This document shows, piece after piece, positions 1-11,446 of a stretch of DNA of 64,000 nucleotides. Position 1 is the first letter of the stretch, and each line of letters opens with the position of its first letter. The stretch is taken from assembly GCA_029962745.1 (NCBI GenBank), contig CM057154.1, forward strand, positions 25,977,808 through 26,041,807, given 5' to 3'. The notes beneath the pieces are model-generated. The model was not told the DNA's origin, did no database searches, and saw only the letters and a program-made list of their open reading frames with translations. The DNA comes from Echinometra lucunter (Eukaryota > Echinodermata > Echinoidea > Camarodonta > Echinometridae). Made by a program: the position numbers and the translations under genes.

Positions 1-262
1 TTTATATTACGAGCGAGCGAAGCGAGCGAGGAAGCACACACTCTTTATGGTAAATGTAGTAAACCCTTCGGCAAATTACACTGTGAGCCAATGAAACATC
101 TACATTATCTATTCGGTCTCATCTCACCGAATTCGTTTGCTTTCCAAAACCATTTATATGAAACGAGCGAGCGCAGCGAGCGAGGAAAAATATACCCTTT
201 TCCATATGATAAAGTTGGTTAAGATACTTAAATGCGAGCGAGCGAAGCGAGCGAGCGCTTCG
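1..262. repeat. GCGAGCGAAGCGAGCGAG repeat cluster
   Basis: Three copies of the near-identical motif GCGAGCGAAGCGAGCGAG lie near 9, 163 and 233, separated by AT-rich sequence. The motif recurs near 31876, 49929, 62490, 62570 and 62645, sometimes on the other strand, so it belongs to an interspersed family. No gene was seen in this stretch. Confidence 0.75.
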
Positions 263-278
263 TAGTGTCCCATTTTCT

Positions 279-505
279 TTGTTTTTTCTTCTTTTACGCT
301 TTTATTTCACTTCCTTCCTTCCTTTTCCTTTCTTTTCTCTTTCTTTTTTTCTTTTTTCTTTTTTTCTTTTTTTTGTTGGGAAATTATTGGGGGGGGGGGG
401 TGGCAAAATGATATCTTTCTTTTCTTTTTTTCTTTTTTTTTGTTGGGAAATTATTGGGGGGGTGGCAAAATGATATCTGCCCCCCCCCCCTGCCCCCCAG
501 GATCG
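279..505. repeat. Low-complexity polypyrimidine and poly-G/poly-C tract
   Basis: T/C-rich sequence is followed by two copies of a short TTGTTGGGAAATTATTGGG unit, each ending in a G-run and GGCAAAATGATATC, and then a C-run. Open frames here are artefacts of low complexity. Confidence 0.8.
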
Positions 506-512
506 ACGCCTC

Positions 513-690
513 TGAACTCGTGATCTTGTCATCCCCTGCTAAACAAGTCGACTTGCCGAGTTCCAAGAACTTGTCATCTCGTATTCTCTTCCAAAACAAG
601 TCGATTTACCGAGTTCGAAGAACTCGTCATCTTGTCTTGTAACACGCCCTCTCGTCTTCTTGGCCTAAATTATCTCGCCATCTCAATGGT
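513..690. repeat. Fragment of the 53-bp minisatellite
   Basis: About three units built on AAGTCGACTTGCCGAGTT and AACTCGTCATCTCGTCTT, matching the array at 19640-20050. The match to the second copy begins near 513, so the left breakpoint of the contig 1 duplicon lies inside this array. Confidence 0.75.
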
Positions 691-1379
691 ATTAATAATT
701 CCGTGCCGCGGTAATTTTGGACTACATCATACACTTTGATACTTTATGACACTTTTACCAGTATCAACGAACATCCAACCTTGCTAGTGAAGTACTTTGA
801 ACGTGATACTCTGAATAGTATTCACTTTCAGACATTTCCCTAGATATTGGCGACCACCTTGGAGATGCTGGACTCCATGGTTTCATGGCTTCCTCACCAC
901 CATCATACGTTCTAAGTGGTCTGAATAGAGCTCTACATCCCCAAAGCAGAGGTATCGACACCAAAATTATATATCGAAGTCGGGTATGTTTTGGACACCA
1001 TATTGGATTTCCAGGTTTCCTGACCACCATAAGAATATTTCAAGTGGTGTGAATAGATTTCTAGACCCCCCCCCCCCCGACTTAAGGCACAGACACTGAA
1101 AGTATATCTCTGTGATGGATATATACTGATTTATACTGATACTGATTTATAACTACAGGCGTTCATCTTGGACGCTATCTTGAAATATCCACTTTCTGGA
1201 GCCCATGTTCACCAGATTACATCGCATTTCAGAAAAGAAGGACGCTTTCCAAAACTAAATCTTGGTACAATTAAAAACCGTGCAAGCAATCCCCAAAGAA
1301 TTCATGCAGGTTGAAAACGAAGAAAGTAAAACTACCAGTAAGAGTTTTAAAAACTTTGTGCTATCTAAAATTAAGTAGT

Positions 1380-1542
1380 TTGCTGACATGCGTTCTACTA
1401 TAAGAAATTTTATGAAAAGTCAAAGTCTTAAAGATTATTTCAATATTATCAATGAAATTGACAAGGAGTACAAGGCTTCTTCCCACATATCAAAATATGA
1501 TTTCTATGAACACTACAAATTTCTTCTGAAAGGGATCTAATT
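1380..1542 (+). pseudogene. LINE-like ORF2 fragment, copy A
   Basis: A frame ending at a TAA near 1540 reads, in part, KDYFNIINEIDKEY followed by ISKYDFYEHYKFLLKG. The pattern of an N-P-K-D-Y/W segment followed by a D-F-Y-x-H-F/Y-x-x-L segment is familiar from the linker between endonuclease and reverse transcriptase of non-LTR retrotransposons; this is family knowledge, not a database hit. An upstream stop interrupts the frame, and copies B and C differ by stops and indels. I treat it as a retrotransposon scrap inside the Ig duplicon. An alternative is a degraded host exon. Confidence 0.4.
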
Positions 1543-2025
1543 CTAATTCTTGGTATAAATGATGAATTGAATTGATGAACTGAAACCTCTGAATTGATAC
1601 AGCAGTTTAAACGTCTTGAAATAACAGGTTTCCTGGAGACGATATGATATTAAATGAATTGTTGAAAAATAGTTCTTAATCTCATTTGAGAACAGTTACT
1701 GTATTAGTTGTTTAGTATGAATTTAGTTTTAGATATTTTTTTTATCTGTATTCATATGCTAATGAGTAAGGTCAATGCCTCACATCTTTTTGTTCATTTT
1801 GAACATTGAATTTATAATAACTGTATATTTTAGTAATGTCATTATCTAATACACTTTGATAACATAACGTTGAGTTCTCTCTAGAAATGATTTGCATGAA
1901 GTGCGTGAAAAGAAGAGGAACATAAAAGTGACATTTCCCCTCGACTCTTACTTAAATTGTTTTGTATAGAAGATTAGATTTGTTGTCTCTCTTCCCGTGC
2001 TTCCCTTTTCCCGTGCGTGTCTCAC

Positions 2026-2373
2026 CTTGTACAAAGACTATTGTACTGTTTCGAAAGGGTAACCCCGTTCTGAAGTCAGAGACTGAACAGAGGTATAGCC
2101 CTTCATCCTGCACTGTGACGTCTTTGATGACCAGTGAATAGTCGTCAGTGATATTGAATAAACCTGCCTCATAACCAGGCCCATCTCGTTCACCAAACTT
2201 ATGGTATTGGTCAAGAGATACAAGGAGCTCAGTTCCAGACGATAGCTGTCGTTTCCACTCAACTGATACCGCTCTCCTTTGAATACGACAAGGTAGAATA
2301 CCTCTAGTTCCCACTTCTACAACAACATGTGGCTCTGTGTCAACAATCTGTTCAGCTATACCAAAGCCTTGAT
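2026..2373 (-). CDS. Ig V-type domain exon, copy A
   Basis: This exon encodes one immunoglobulin variable-type domain, presumably extracellular and ligand-binding. It lies between a pyrimidine-rich acceptor ending TTTTCACAG (just right of 2373 on this strand) and a GTGAG donor (2025-2021). It is 348 bp, open throughout, and both borders are phase 1, the usual arrangement for shuffled Ig exons. Counting the split Asp as residue 1, the B-strand Cys is residue 29, Trp is 40 in SVEW, and the F-strand DEGLYLC ends at Cys 96. NIT (74) and NST (109) are glycosylation sequons. No J-like FGxGT motif follows. Leader, transmembrane and cytoplasmic exons were not found, and contig 1 ends 0.6 kb upstream of it. 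The membership of the parent gene is unknown: it could be a receptor, an adhesion protein or a secreted Ig protein. Confidence 0.8.
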
Positions 2374-2979
2374 CTGTGAAAAGAAAAGTATACTTTCTAT
2401 TAATTCGCAAAACATAAAAATCGTATAGTACATTGATAAGGGATAACTTACAGTTAATAACTTATATTACTGCTTTATACAAACAAAATGACAGCTCATG
2501 ATCCAATGTTAGTGTGCTTGGGAAGACTCCATTACATTCAGTTTCAAAGCTTTTAAATAACCTGCCGGCAAAAATTTCATCAGGAGAAAGCTTGGCAGCA
2601 TTACAACGTTTTCTGTCTCTAACTTAAATGCACCCCTTCCTTCGTCTTCTTGTCCAAACATTTTTTTTAAACTCATCTATGTCATGATTTTGTCCATGTT
2701 AGTGTCGCTTTTCATATTATGATTTTCTTTGTGTCGTCTTTGTGTTTGTTTTCATTCTATTCATTAAATAGGTTTTCCCGCTCAATATCGTCATGATTGC
2801 ATCCGATTTGACGATGCGATCATTCAATTTGGAAGCGAATTTTGAATAATCACCGGGATCAACAATCAAAAATCTAAATAGTTCATTCAGTTTCATTTTC
2901 TTAGCATATGCAATTTCATGGTTTTTTCTCAAATAAACGTGCAAATCAAAAATGCGCGTAAGATTCAAATTCGCATTCA
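2374..2979. other. Upstream flank of Ig exon A, no second exon found
   Basis: AT-rich sequence shared with 15570-16212 and 21816-22453. A minus-strand frame at 2717-2980 is open here but is broken by indels and stops in both other copies, so it is not supported as coding. Confidence 0.6.
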
Positions 2980-3479
2980 NNNNNNNNNNNNNNNNNNNNN
3001 NNNNNNNNNNNNNNNNNNNNNNNNNNNNNNNNNNNNNNNNNNNNNNNNNNNNNNNNNNNNNNNNNNNNNNNNNNNNNNNNNNNNNNNNNNNNNNNNNNNN
3101 NNNNNNNNNNNNNNNNNNNNNNNNNNNNNNNNNNNNNNNNNNNNNNNNNNNNNNNNNNNNNNNNNNNNNNNNNNNNNNNNNNNNNNNNNNNNNNNNNNNN
3201 NNNNNNNNNNNNNNNNNNNNNNNNNNNNNNNNNNNNNNNNNNNNNNNNNNNNNNNNNNNNNNNNNNNNNNNNNNNNNNNNNNNNNNNNNNNNNNNNNNNN
3301 NNNNNNNNNNNNNNNNNNNNNNNNNNNNNNNNNNNNNNNNNNNNNNNNNNNNNNNNNNNNNNNNNNNNNNNNNNNNNNNNNNNNNNNNNNNNNNNNNNNN
3401 NNNNNNNNNNNNNNNNNNNNNNNNNNNNNNNNNNNNNNNNNNNNNNNNNNNNNNNNNNNNNNNNNNNNNNNNNNNNNNN
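2980..3479. other. Assembly gap (500 N)
   Basis: Exactly 500 N. The left flank ends inside the Ig duplicon and the right flank begins inside a LINE ORF2, so the join is a scaffolding inference and the true distance is unknown. Confidence 0.99.
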
Positions 3480-5939
3480 CCAAAGGTGTAATATTTCTCT
3501 TCGACCCATGAAATCATCTGTCTTTTCAAAATTTATCAAAAATCCTATTATAATTGGAACTCGGGGATCTTATCAATATTCACATGAAAATCTGTACCAA
3601 GATAACGGAAATAAGTATCCTTTATCAAGTTTACTTCTACTTCAATGTCTAAAATTGTCTTTTTAAGGTACCCAAAAAAATAATTTGCGTCTTTTGTGAA
3701 TTGAGTTTAAGTCCAGTAAATTGAGCGAACAAAGAAATCATCTCCAACACTTTTTGAAAAGACTTATTAGAGCCAGAAATGAATAAAGCCGTATCATCGG
3801 CATATGAAGTATTTGAATTCTCTTTTGTTTACGCGGATTCCTTCAAACTGGTTTGAATTTCTTATCCATAGTGCAAGAACTTCGACACACATAATGAAAA
3901 GGTAAGGAGAAATTGGATCCCTTGTTTACAGCCCTTTGAATGTTAAATCGTTGTGATAACTGAGAATTAACAATAACGCTTGAGTAAGCATTACTGTGCA
4001 AGACATCCACCCATCTCTGAAAAGATGGTCCCACTCCAAAAAACGAAAGAACCTTTTGAATAAAAGCATGGGAAATACTATCGAACGCCTTTTCGAAATC
4101 TAATAGCATTAAAGTACATGACAAATTTTGTTTTTCGGTAGAGCAATGATATCATATATTATTCTGATGTTTCCCCAATGAAACGACCCGCTAAAAACCC
4201 CTTCTGATCTGTGTGAATGACTACTGGTAATACCTTTCGTAACCTATTTGCAAGACATGTAGATAAAATTTTGTATACAACATTAAGGAGAGATATCGGT
4301 CTCCAATTTTTAATGAAATGACGGGGCTTATTACCTTTAGGGATTAAAGTTATAAGACCTAAGTTTTGTGAAAGAGATAACTCGCCAGTCAAGTAAGCAT
4401 ACTTCACACTTCGCCACAAATAAATTCCTATATCATTATAAAGTACTTTAAAAATTCAGCTGTAAAGCCATCTTGACCGGGCGCTTACCAATTTAATCTG
4501 TTTAACTGCATCAAGTATTTCCGAATAACATATGTCCCCTCTAAAACCTCACTTTCTTGTGGAGTAAATCTGCTTACTTTATTTGAAGGAATCTTCGCAA
4601 ACAATCTTTCAGCCTCTAATATTGGTTGAAATGGTACAAATCTTTAAAATAAAGAAATACTTCTTGCAAAATATCTTCCTGTTGATCAATTAAACAGTTG
4701 TTTTTATCAATCAATCTTACAATTGTCTTTTCTACTGATCTCTGTTTTTCTAAATTCAAAAAATATTTGAAGGCTTTTCTCCAAATTGCATTTCTTGTAT
4801 TTTATTATACTTAATCGAATTTTGCTGCTCATTTTTAATGATGTTTTCCAATTTTCTTTCAAAATACGTATCTTTCGATAGTTGAGGTTCTTTCCTCCGA
4901 AATCATATTGGTTTCTAATTTAAAAATTTCTTTCTCAATCTTGTTTTTTTTCTTCCTTACTCTCTCTTTTTCTTTTCAACGAGTATAAAATAGTCGCAGC
5001 ACTTCTCAATTCCATGAGAAGAGTATCGAAAAACAACTGTTCATTGATAGAAACAAAATATCTTCCTTTTTCCATCTCTTCATATTCTTTACCTTGAATA
5101 CATCCTTTATCTGCATATTGTCTACTACTACTTCTCTTATCTTCTTTTAATAACGTCCACATATTCCCCATCCTTCAACAAAGCATTGTTAAATTTCCAA
5201 TAAGTAAAACATTTTTGGTATTTATCTAATTCAAATTCTAAACTGATTATAGAATGTCCAGATTTATATCCAAACAAATGTTCAGTTTTTGTGATTAAAG
5301 AAAAGAGATCGGAGGAAACCAAAAAATAATCAAGTCTACTCTGTTTTAATGGGGTGGGTTGTCTCCATGTATAAATTCGAACCCCAACGTTATGTTCACG
5401 CCAAACATCTACCAAATTAAAATCATTTTTAAGTTCTATCACCTTCTTCCTTGCTTCTTTGTTGTTCAGTCTAATGTAATTAAAAGTATCGAGATCAAAA
5501 TCTTGCACCAGATTCCAGTCCCCACAATTATTATGTGCGGGTCATCAAACTCAATCGTGTATCTTTTTAGTTCGTCATAAAAAACAGGAGTATCGTCATT
5601 TGGACCTTATAATGAAATGAATGTTACTTGCAGTGTTCCAATACAAAGGCTCAGTATAATAAAGTTACCTTTCTCATCTATTTTTTCCTTTTTAACTTCT
5701 ACAACCGAAATTTTTGTCAAACATAACAGCCACTCCTCTAGAGTAAGAATTGTTACATGAAAAATAACATTTACCCCAACCACTTCCCTCTTCACTGAAA
5801 CACATATTTCAGGAACAAAATGTGTATCTTGTAAACAATAAATTTGTGCTCCTTTAGATTTAATATATGCAAAGATGTCTCTTCGTTTCAAAGCATTTCC
5901 TAGTCCACGACAGTTAAATGATAATACTTTCACAGTCAT
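3480..5939 (-). pseudogene. LINE ORF2: endonuclease and reverse transcriptase, frameshifted
   Basis: ORF2 encodes the nicking endonuclease and the reverse transcriptase that copies the element at the target. It starts at ATG 5939 (VLSFNCRGLGN, the first endonuclease block). It continues with QDTHF where QETH is usual, GDWN in a shifted frame near 5520, a YTW..SRLDYFL block near 5330-5400, and SGHS where SDHS is usual (near 5250). RT blocks follow: LIPKGNKPRHFIKNWRPISL (about 4340), LLDFEKAFDS (about 4095), RGCKQG|DPISPYLF across a one-base frameshift (about 3925), YADD (3804-3793), and GLKLN..KTQ (about 3700). The frame breaks several times and the protein is truncated at 3480. The E-to-D and D-to-G changes fall at conserved catalytic positions, consistent with decay. 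Confidence 0.88.
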
Positions 5940-5944
5940 AGCAA

Positions 5945-7320
5945 TACTTGTAAATAGCTATAGTCAAAAAATGACAACAGGATGATGAAGACATCCATAC
6001 AAAATCTACCATAAAAGACAGTGGCTGGATCACTTGATTCATTTTGAATTGAATGAGATCGTAAGGTATGTTAACGCAGATGTTTCGTAGCTCCAAATAT
6101 TTTGCTTTGTCGATTTCACAAGGACTATGCATAACAAGGCAGCTTTGAAGTTCAACAACCACGCATGCATACCAGTGCATTGAAAATGGCTACAGCCAAA
6201 CTTCCTCACATACATGTGTACATGTATTCCATTTGTACAGAATAGCGTATGGTTATGTATAGAAAAGTGTTTGGTTATTCCTAGAGTCAAATTGTTAACT
6301 TCAAAAGTTCTGAACAACTTTAAAAAATACGTTACACGGATTGTCATTTCGCAAACATATTTTTCTAAGTATAAATGTTCTACTAAAATGTTACTCTCTA
6401 TCCTTTCAAAATATAAACATTTCACATTTTGAGGAAGAACTTTGAATATTGTTTGAAAGCATGACTTCAATAAAAACCTTAAAAAGTAACTTTGAGAGTT
6501 CTCTACCATTTTTGCTTCTGATTCCCAGCATAGAATATGACATTGAGATTTTGAGCCCTGACTCTGGAAGACTAATTTCAACATTATTTGGAAGCATGAC
6601 ATCAAAAAAGATTGTAAATGACAGCTTTTAGATTTCTCAATCTTTTTTACTTCTAACTCCAAACATTGAATAAAACATTGACCTTTTGAAACCTGACTTG
6701 TAAAGCCTGCTTGGACTAAGCTGTTGTATTCCAGGTATAATTATTGAATTACATGTATTACTCTCCATCCCTTTGAGATAAAAACATTTCACATTATGAA
6801 TCAATATAATTTGGAAGTATAACTTTAAGAGATAGCATTGAGATTTCTCTGCTGTTATTGCTTGTAATACCAATCGTTGGATATGATATTGAAATTTTAA
6901 GACCTGACCTAACCATGCTAACTGCAATGAGCAAATGTAACAATGAAAAAATATTGGAGACAATAATTGTTTGAAACCTCCTATGTTTGAACTAATCTCA
7001 GCAGCATGTTCCATCAAAGAATCTTTATACGCATGTATATCACATTTAACACCTTTCATATGGAAAAGAAATATCAAGATGTATATAAAGAGCATGGATG
7101 CTAAACATAAAGACTTCATTCGAATCTTTCGAAACGTAGCTTGGTAAACGTGTTCTCGCCTGTCCTTTCAAGTATTTATAAATTGTCATGAAAGAAAAGT
7201 AAATGCACTTCTCACAGGCAAAATGAAAATCGTACTGACGATGACATGTGACTCCCAATCAGCACATTAATTCTTCATAACATAGAATGCCATTTGTATC
7301 CATATTTTTGGTGGTTTTTC
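5945..7320. repeat. Long inter-ORF segment with degenerate ~170-bp tandem units
   Basis: About 1.38 kb separates ORF1 from ORF2, where L1-type elements normally have little or no spacer. Within about 6350-6930, degenerate units repeat: TTTCACATT, then TGGAAGCATGAC-like, then CTCTxCxxTTTTTGCTTCT, then GATATTGAxATTTTxAGxCCTGAC. The 207-codon and 160-codon minus-strand frames here translate these units and show no recognised domain. It may be a secondary insertion or an element-specific spacer. Confidence 0.55.
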
Positions 7321-7342
7321 TACTCACTGATCCTTTTCACTC

Positions 7343-8224
7343 TCACTGAACTTGGGATTGCTCACCATGAATCTCCGCTGTAATACGGTTAGCGCTCGAA
7401 GTCGAAGGCTTCGTAATGTCGGGGTGTAGCTGCTGGTCACCATCTTGTTGGGTGTGGCCGTGCTGGTCGACAACAAGTGTTGCTTGTACTTGTGGGGTAG
7501 TTGCACGCTGCTTGTAGTAAAACGAAGCCAAATTACCGCTGCTGTCACGCCATTTTCCGGCTGAGAAGTAGTGTCGCTTCCCCGCGTTAAATGATTCCTG
7601 CACATCTTTTTGCCATTTTTTTCTTTTCTGCTCTATCTATAGCTGTCAAATCGTCGATGATGTAGAAAGGGTATTTCTCCAACTTTTTCCGCTGCTGCGA
7701 AAGCACGAAGCGTTTATCCTGATAAGACAACATCTTGATGAGTAGGTGGCGTGGCTTATCTCCAACTTTTCGGCCGTCACGATGAGCTCTCTCTATTCGA
7801 GGCGATTGCATGTCAAAGTATTTCTCGAGGAAAGATGTAGCTACTTCCATCCCTTTCTCCTGATGAGACATGGGCAATCCTACCACTCTTAAATTGTTCC
7901 TGCGAGAAAACCTTTCAAGCTTGTTCTCTGCTAGCACTGACTTCTCTAGTCTAGGGCTTGGGTGTTTTGTTTGGTAGCAATCTCTAATTCCTGAACTTTC
8001 TTTTCTAGCGGAGACATCCGTTTCTCTAGCTTTTCAGTCCTGTCACCTAAGAAATCCAGAGCTTTCTCAAAACCTGCACACATAGACTTTATATCTGCAA
8101 TGCCCCTTCTGACATAATTTTCGAAGTCCAATGAAGGCTCATCCGATACATTGGATGTGTCTGTTTGTGTCCCCGAAGTTTCGGCCGAGGCCTTTTGTCC
8201 GGTTCCGCTTCTTAGGTTCGGCAT
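7343..8224 (-). pseudogene. LINE ORF1: nucleic-acid chaperone, frameshifted twice
   Basis: ORF1 proteins of L1-type LINEs trimerise and bind element RNA. The start chosen is ATG 8224 (MPNLRSGTG), inside a longer open frame from 8284, because the first residues are typical and the upstream part is short. An N-terminal low-complexity stretch is followed by a heptad-rich segment (EKLEKRMSPLEKKVQELE, about 8030-7980), then a frameshift near 7960. The second frame (about 7950-7590) reads RRNNLRVVGLP and RAHRDGRK with LLIKMLSYQDK, the classic RRM-like and C-terminal blocks. A second frameshift at an A-run near 7620 leads into WQKDVQESFNAGKRHYFSAG, ending at 7343. With both shifts bridged the protein would be about 290 residues, a normal size. 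Confidence 0.85.
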
Positions 8225-8307
8225 GCCGTAAATTTCAGTTGAATAGGTTTTGCGTGCTAATTGGGAGCTCGTGCGTCTACACACTTCACTCTTCAGTAGT
8301 CATCAGT

Positions 8308-8759
8308 CATGAAACCTTCATAAGTTTATTTGGCTGCTAATACTTCCCAGCTCATATACAGGAATGTTTCTTCACCTAGATTTTCTTGGAATTTAAATGT
8401 AAATAACAAGCATTATATTTCTCTAGAATGATTTTTTGTTCTGTTGGTGCCAACATTATTTTGCTTGGCATCAAGAATGCATTTATTTATTTATTTTGGT
8501 ATAAATTTCTCTGTCAAAAACAAAATTTCTTGTAGGGAATAAATGCAATATATGGTATAATAGATCCCCTTCCCCTGCACCATTCATCCATCGACAAGAA
8601 AGGCATTTCAAAGGGATCACCTGAAGTTACTCTGTGCTGTTAGTTTGCAACTGGATAAAATAGTTGCCAACTAAGAAGTTTGCAACTAGGTAATTTAGCT
8701 GGCAACTATAAGGCCTACTTGGCAACTAGCTTAGTAAGGTTTCGTGAATATGGCCCCTG
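8308..8759 (-). mobile_element. CAGGG-ended MITE, truncated by LINE insertion (contig 2 copy)
   Basis: This matches 29074-29428 in inverted orientation, including the TIR CAGGGGCCATAT (here ending ATGGCCCCTG at 8759). It is rich in TTGCCAACT/AGTTGGCAA motifs. The other TIR is absent because the LINE adjoins at 8307. Confidence 0.75.
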
Positions 8760-9114
8760 TAGTGTAAACAAATCATGTTCGCCAAATATTCCGAAACCCT
8801 TTAACAATGGCTTAGCCATTAAAATGGCATCGAAGTCATGGAGGGGGGGGGGGGGTACTCAGTAGACGAAAATCCAGAAAACAAAAAAAAAATCCATAAA
8901 ACGTCGAGAGGGTCGGGCATCGTCTTCCTTCTTCTTTTGACTCTCCATTTTTTCATTTTTCCATTTTCATTTATCATTGATCTAGAAGTTGGTATAAATA
9001 AGCACAGTAAAGATTGTACTTGAGCATGATTAAAATCCTTAGATCACAATATTATGGCTTTGGTAAAACATTTATCACAAAAAAGTGTTGCGATCTAAAG
9101 CCCACAAAAGACCA

Positions 9115-9253
9115 GGGGAGCGTTTCATGAAGAGTTTTGTCAGTGATTTTCACTGACAACTGTTATAAGCTATTGAAAATCCTCGCATCTGATTGGCTGA
9201 GAACAAATTAGTAAGTGAAAATCCCCGACAAGACTCTTCATGAAACGCTCCCC
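9115..9253. mobile_element. 139-bp palindromic MITE, copy 1
   Basis: Terminal inverted repeats GGGGAGCGTTTCATGAAGAG flank a short core containing AATCCTCGCATCTGATTGGC. Copies of the same length lie at 28584-28722 and 46636-46774. There is no coding capacity, and single strands would fold almost end to end. Confidence 0.85.
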
Positions 9254-9649
9254 AGAATCGATCAAATAGATTTTACATTACATGTTATTATATTATACTA
9301 CAAACATTCACACACATCTCATGAAATGATATCTAAACAGACATATAATAGTTAAAGTAAGCAAGACATAAAATTTCTGTAGAGTAGAAAAAAACTATAA
9401 AAAAAATTATGAGTCCAGAATGTTCTTGGAACGTATAGTTCAAAATGAGAGCTGGCTTAAAGCTCCTGATGAAAAAGAAGATTCCAGAAGGATAAATCAC
9501 ATATTTCAAAAGAGGGAGTCGCCAATGGCGATGACGCTGTCGACGATGCTGTCGAACACAATGTAGGAAACAATGTCCATATAGTGTTGTCCAAGATGAG
9601 ATCCAGGATGATATCCAAAGGTTGATATCGATCAGGTATGATAGGTGAT

Positions 9650-11106
9650 AGGTGAGAGTCTGCCCTCCTTTAACTGGTTTCAACTGGAAGTTACTGGTTC
9701 ACATTAGACACCAGTTTATTCCAGTTGAAAACCGATTAGATAAACTGGCACACTCTGAAATATGCCAGTTAATTCTAGTTGAAACTAGTGGAATAAACCG
9801 GACAAATTTATACCAGTTCAAAACCACTGCACACAACTGTCAGATTTACCAGTTGATTCCACCTGAAAGCAATAAAATAAACTGGCATTTTAAAGCATAA
9901 AAGTTGATTCCAGTTGAAACAAATACCAGTTGAAATCTACTGGTCAAAACTGGCAGATTTACAGGTTGATTCCAGTTGAATCAGTTGATTAAAATGGCGT
10001 ATTAAAACATGCAAGTTGATTCCAAGCAACTGGACCAAACTCCATTTGATACCAGTTGGAATCATCCACGTACGGGACTGGCGGATTTACCAGTTGATTC
10101 CAGTTGAAAGCAATCATGCTATAAACTATAGTATTTCTAAATCGAGTAACTGCCAGTTGATTCCAGTTGAAACCAGTTGGAAAGTTCCCAGTTTGATTTA
10201 ACTGGTTTCATTGGGTTTTATTAGTTTTAAGAGGAATAAACAAAGTTGGATGAATTAAGGCAATTATTTTTTTTTCCATTTGGAAAAAAGTAGGATACAT
10301 GAATATCCCAGTTGAAACCAGTATCTAGAACTGGAGCAAATATCTAGTTTAAACCATTTCCAGTTCCACTATATTCAACTGGTGACTGCTATTGTTGAAA
10401 CCAGTAGAAAACTACCATTTGAATACCAGTTGAAACCAATTAATTTGCATAAGTGACTATTGGGTGTGTGCAGATTCATATTTGAATGTAATTTATTTAA
10501 ATTTTCAGCATATTTCTTAATAACTAGTGATTTAGTCTTGTGTAATACATTTCCAAAATACAAAGAAAGTAAAATCAACAATTACTATGAAATGACATCA
10601 ATTTGTATCAATAACAGGTAATGAAACATATAGGAAATACTAACCAGAACCTAAAGTACATTCATTTAAATAAAAGTATATGGGGAATATACTTGTCACT
10701 ATATTACATGCAAGTCTTCGATCACCAATGCCCTTTATATTGGACAGATTGGAGGCAAACCAGTATTTCCATATAGTTGTCACTGCACTGAAAAACGTAA
10801 TTAGAACAAGTACTGATTAATATTAGTACCTGTTACTAATTAAGTTTGACAACTTGGAGTCTTAACTGGTTTCAATTGGTATCCAGGTAAAGAATCCAGT
10901 ATGCCTCAGTTCAAAGAAACTGGTACTGGTACGAGTTGATTTCATCTAAACGAACTGGTTTCAATATGGACATTGGTATGCTGTAATGAATAAGTTTAGT
11001 TTCTATAGGTGTCAACATGCATGGTTATGCACGCAAACTCCCTTGAAACCCGCCCTAAACACTTTTGAATCCTTATTAGCATACATCGGCTCTTGCATAA
11101 GCCGTA
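9650..11106. repeat. ACTGG/CCAGT modular foldback array, left arm copy
   Basis: Dense degenerate repeats of CCAGTTGATTCCAGTTGAA and its complement AACTGGTTTCAACTGG run over about 9650-10440 and again from 10855, around a unique AT-rich core (about 10440-10855). Units of both orientations make the whole region fold back. It recurs inverted at about 26640-28115. Confidence 0.8.
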
Positions 11107-11446
11107 CCCAGGTCAAGAAAACAGTTAAGGACCAGTTCAAGGCAACTATACTGGAATCAGTTGATTCCATGCAGTGAAGTGAACTGGTTTCAATATGGAA
11201 ATGGGTATACTGGTCCTAACTGGTATAAGTCGAACCCTACTTCCAACTGGTACCAGCTGAGAACTGGTATTCGAATTGAGACCAGTTGACCACTGGTACC
11301 AGTTGATTTTTTTCAACTGGAAACCAGTTGATTCCAGTTGATTCCAGTATACCAATTTCGATATTGAAACCAGATCACTTAACTGGTATCAACTGGTACC
11401 AGTATCAGTTGCCTTGAACTGGTCCTTAACTGTTAGTTGACCTGGG
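11107..11446. mobile_element. 340-bp inverted-repeat element ending CCCAGGTCAA
   Basis: The left end CCCAGGTCAA plus CAGTTAAGGACCAGTTC is mirrored at the right end by GAACTGGTCCTTAACTG plus TTGACCTGGG. The interior is made of ACTGG units. An inverted counterpart at 26124-26529 is about 66 bp longer. Confidence 0.75.

Larger units (their letters stand above)
513..2979 (+). repeat. Ig-exon duplicon, copy A (contig 1)
   Basis: This block is collinear with 19830-22453 and inverted relative to about 15590-17860. It carries, in order, the minisatellite tail, a roughly 430-bp repeat with motifs such as CCATATTGGATTTCCAGG (about 760-1190), a LINE-like fragment, and the Ig exon on the minus strand. 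The block is cut by the N gap at 2980, so its true right end is unknown. Differences from the other copies are scattered substitutions and small indels. Confidence 0.85.
3480..8307 (-). mobile_element. L1/Tx1-like LINE, nearly full length, degenerate
   Basis: A minus-strand non-LTR retrotransposon with a short 5' UTR (about 8307-8225), ORF1 (8224-7343), an unusually long interval (7320-5945) and ORF2 (5939-3480), running off the contig at the N gap so the 3' end is missing. Its 5' boundary is set by comparison: sequence right of 8308 matches the uninterrupted MITE at 29420 and leftward, and the match stops at the LINE. Several frameshifts and stops show it is inactive. Assignment to the L1/Tx1 group rests on the ORF1 coiled-coil plus RNA-binding layout and on RT block B reading RGCKQGDPISPYLF. 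No target-site duplication can be checked because the 3' flank is absent. Confidence 0.85.

Noticed and set aside
2717..2979. Minus-strand frame running into the N gap upstream of Ig exon A
   Set aside because: Both homologous copies have stops and indels in this frame.
6039..6662. 207-codon minus-strand ORF between LINE ORF1 and ORF2
   Set aside because: Composed of degenerate tandem units with no recognised domain; treated as repeat.
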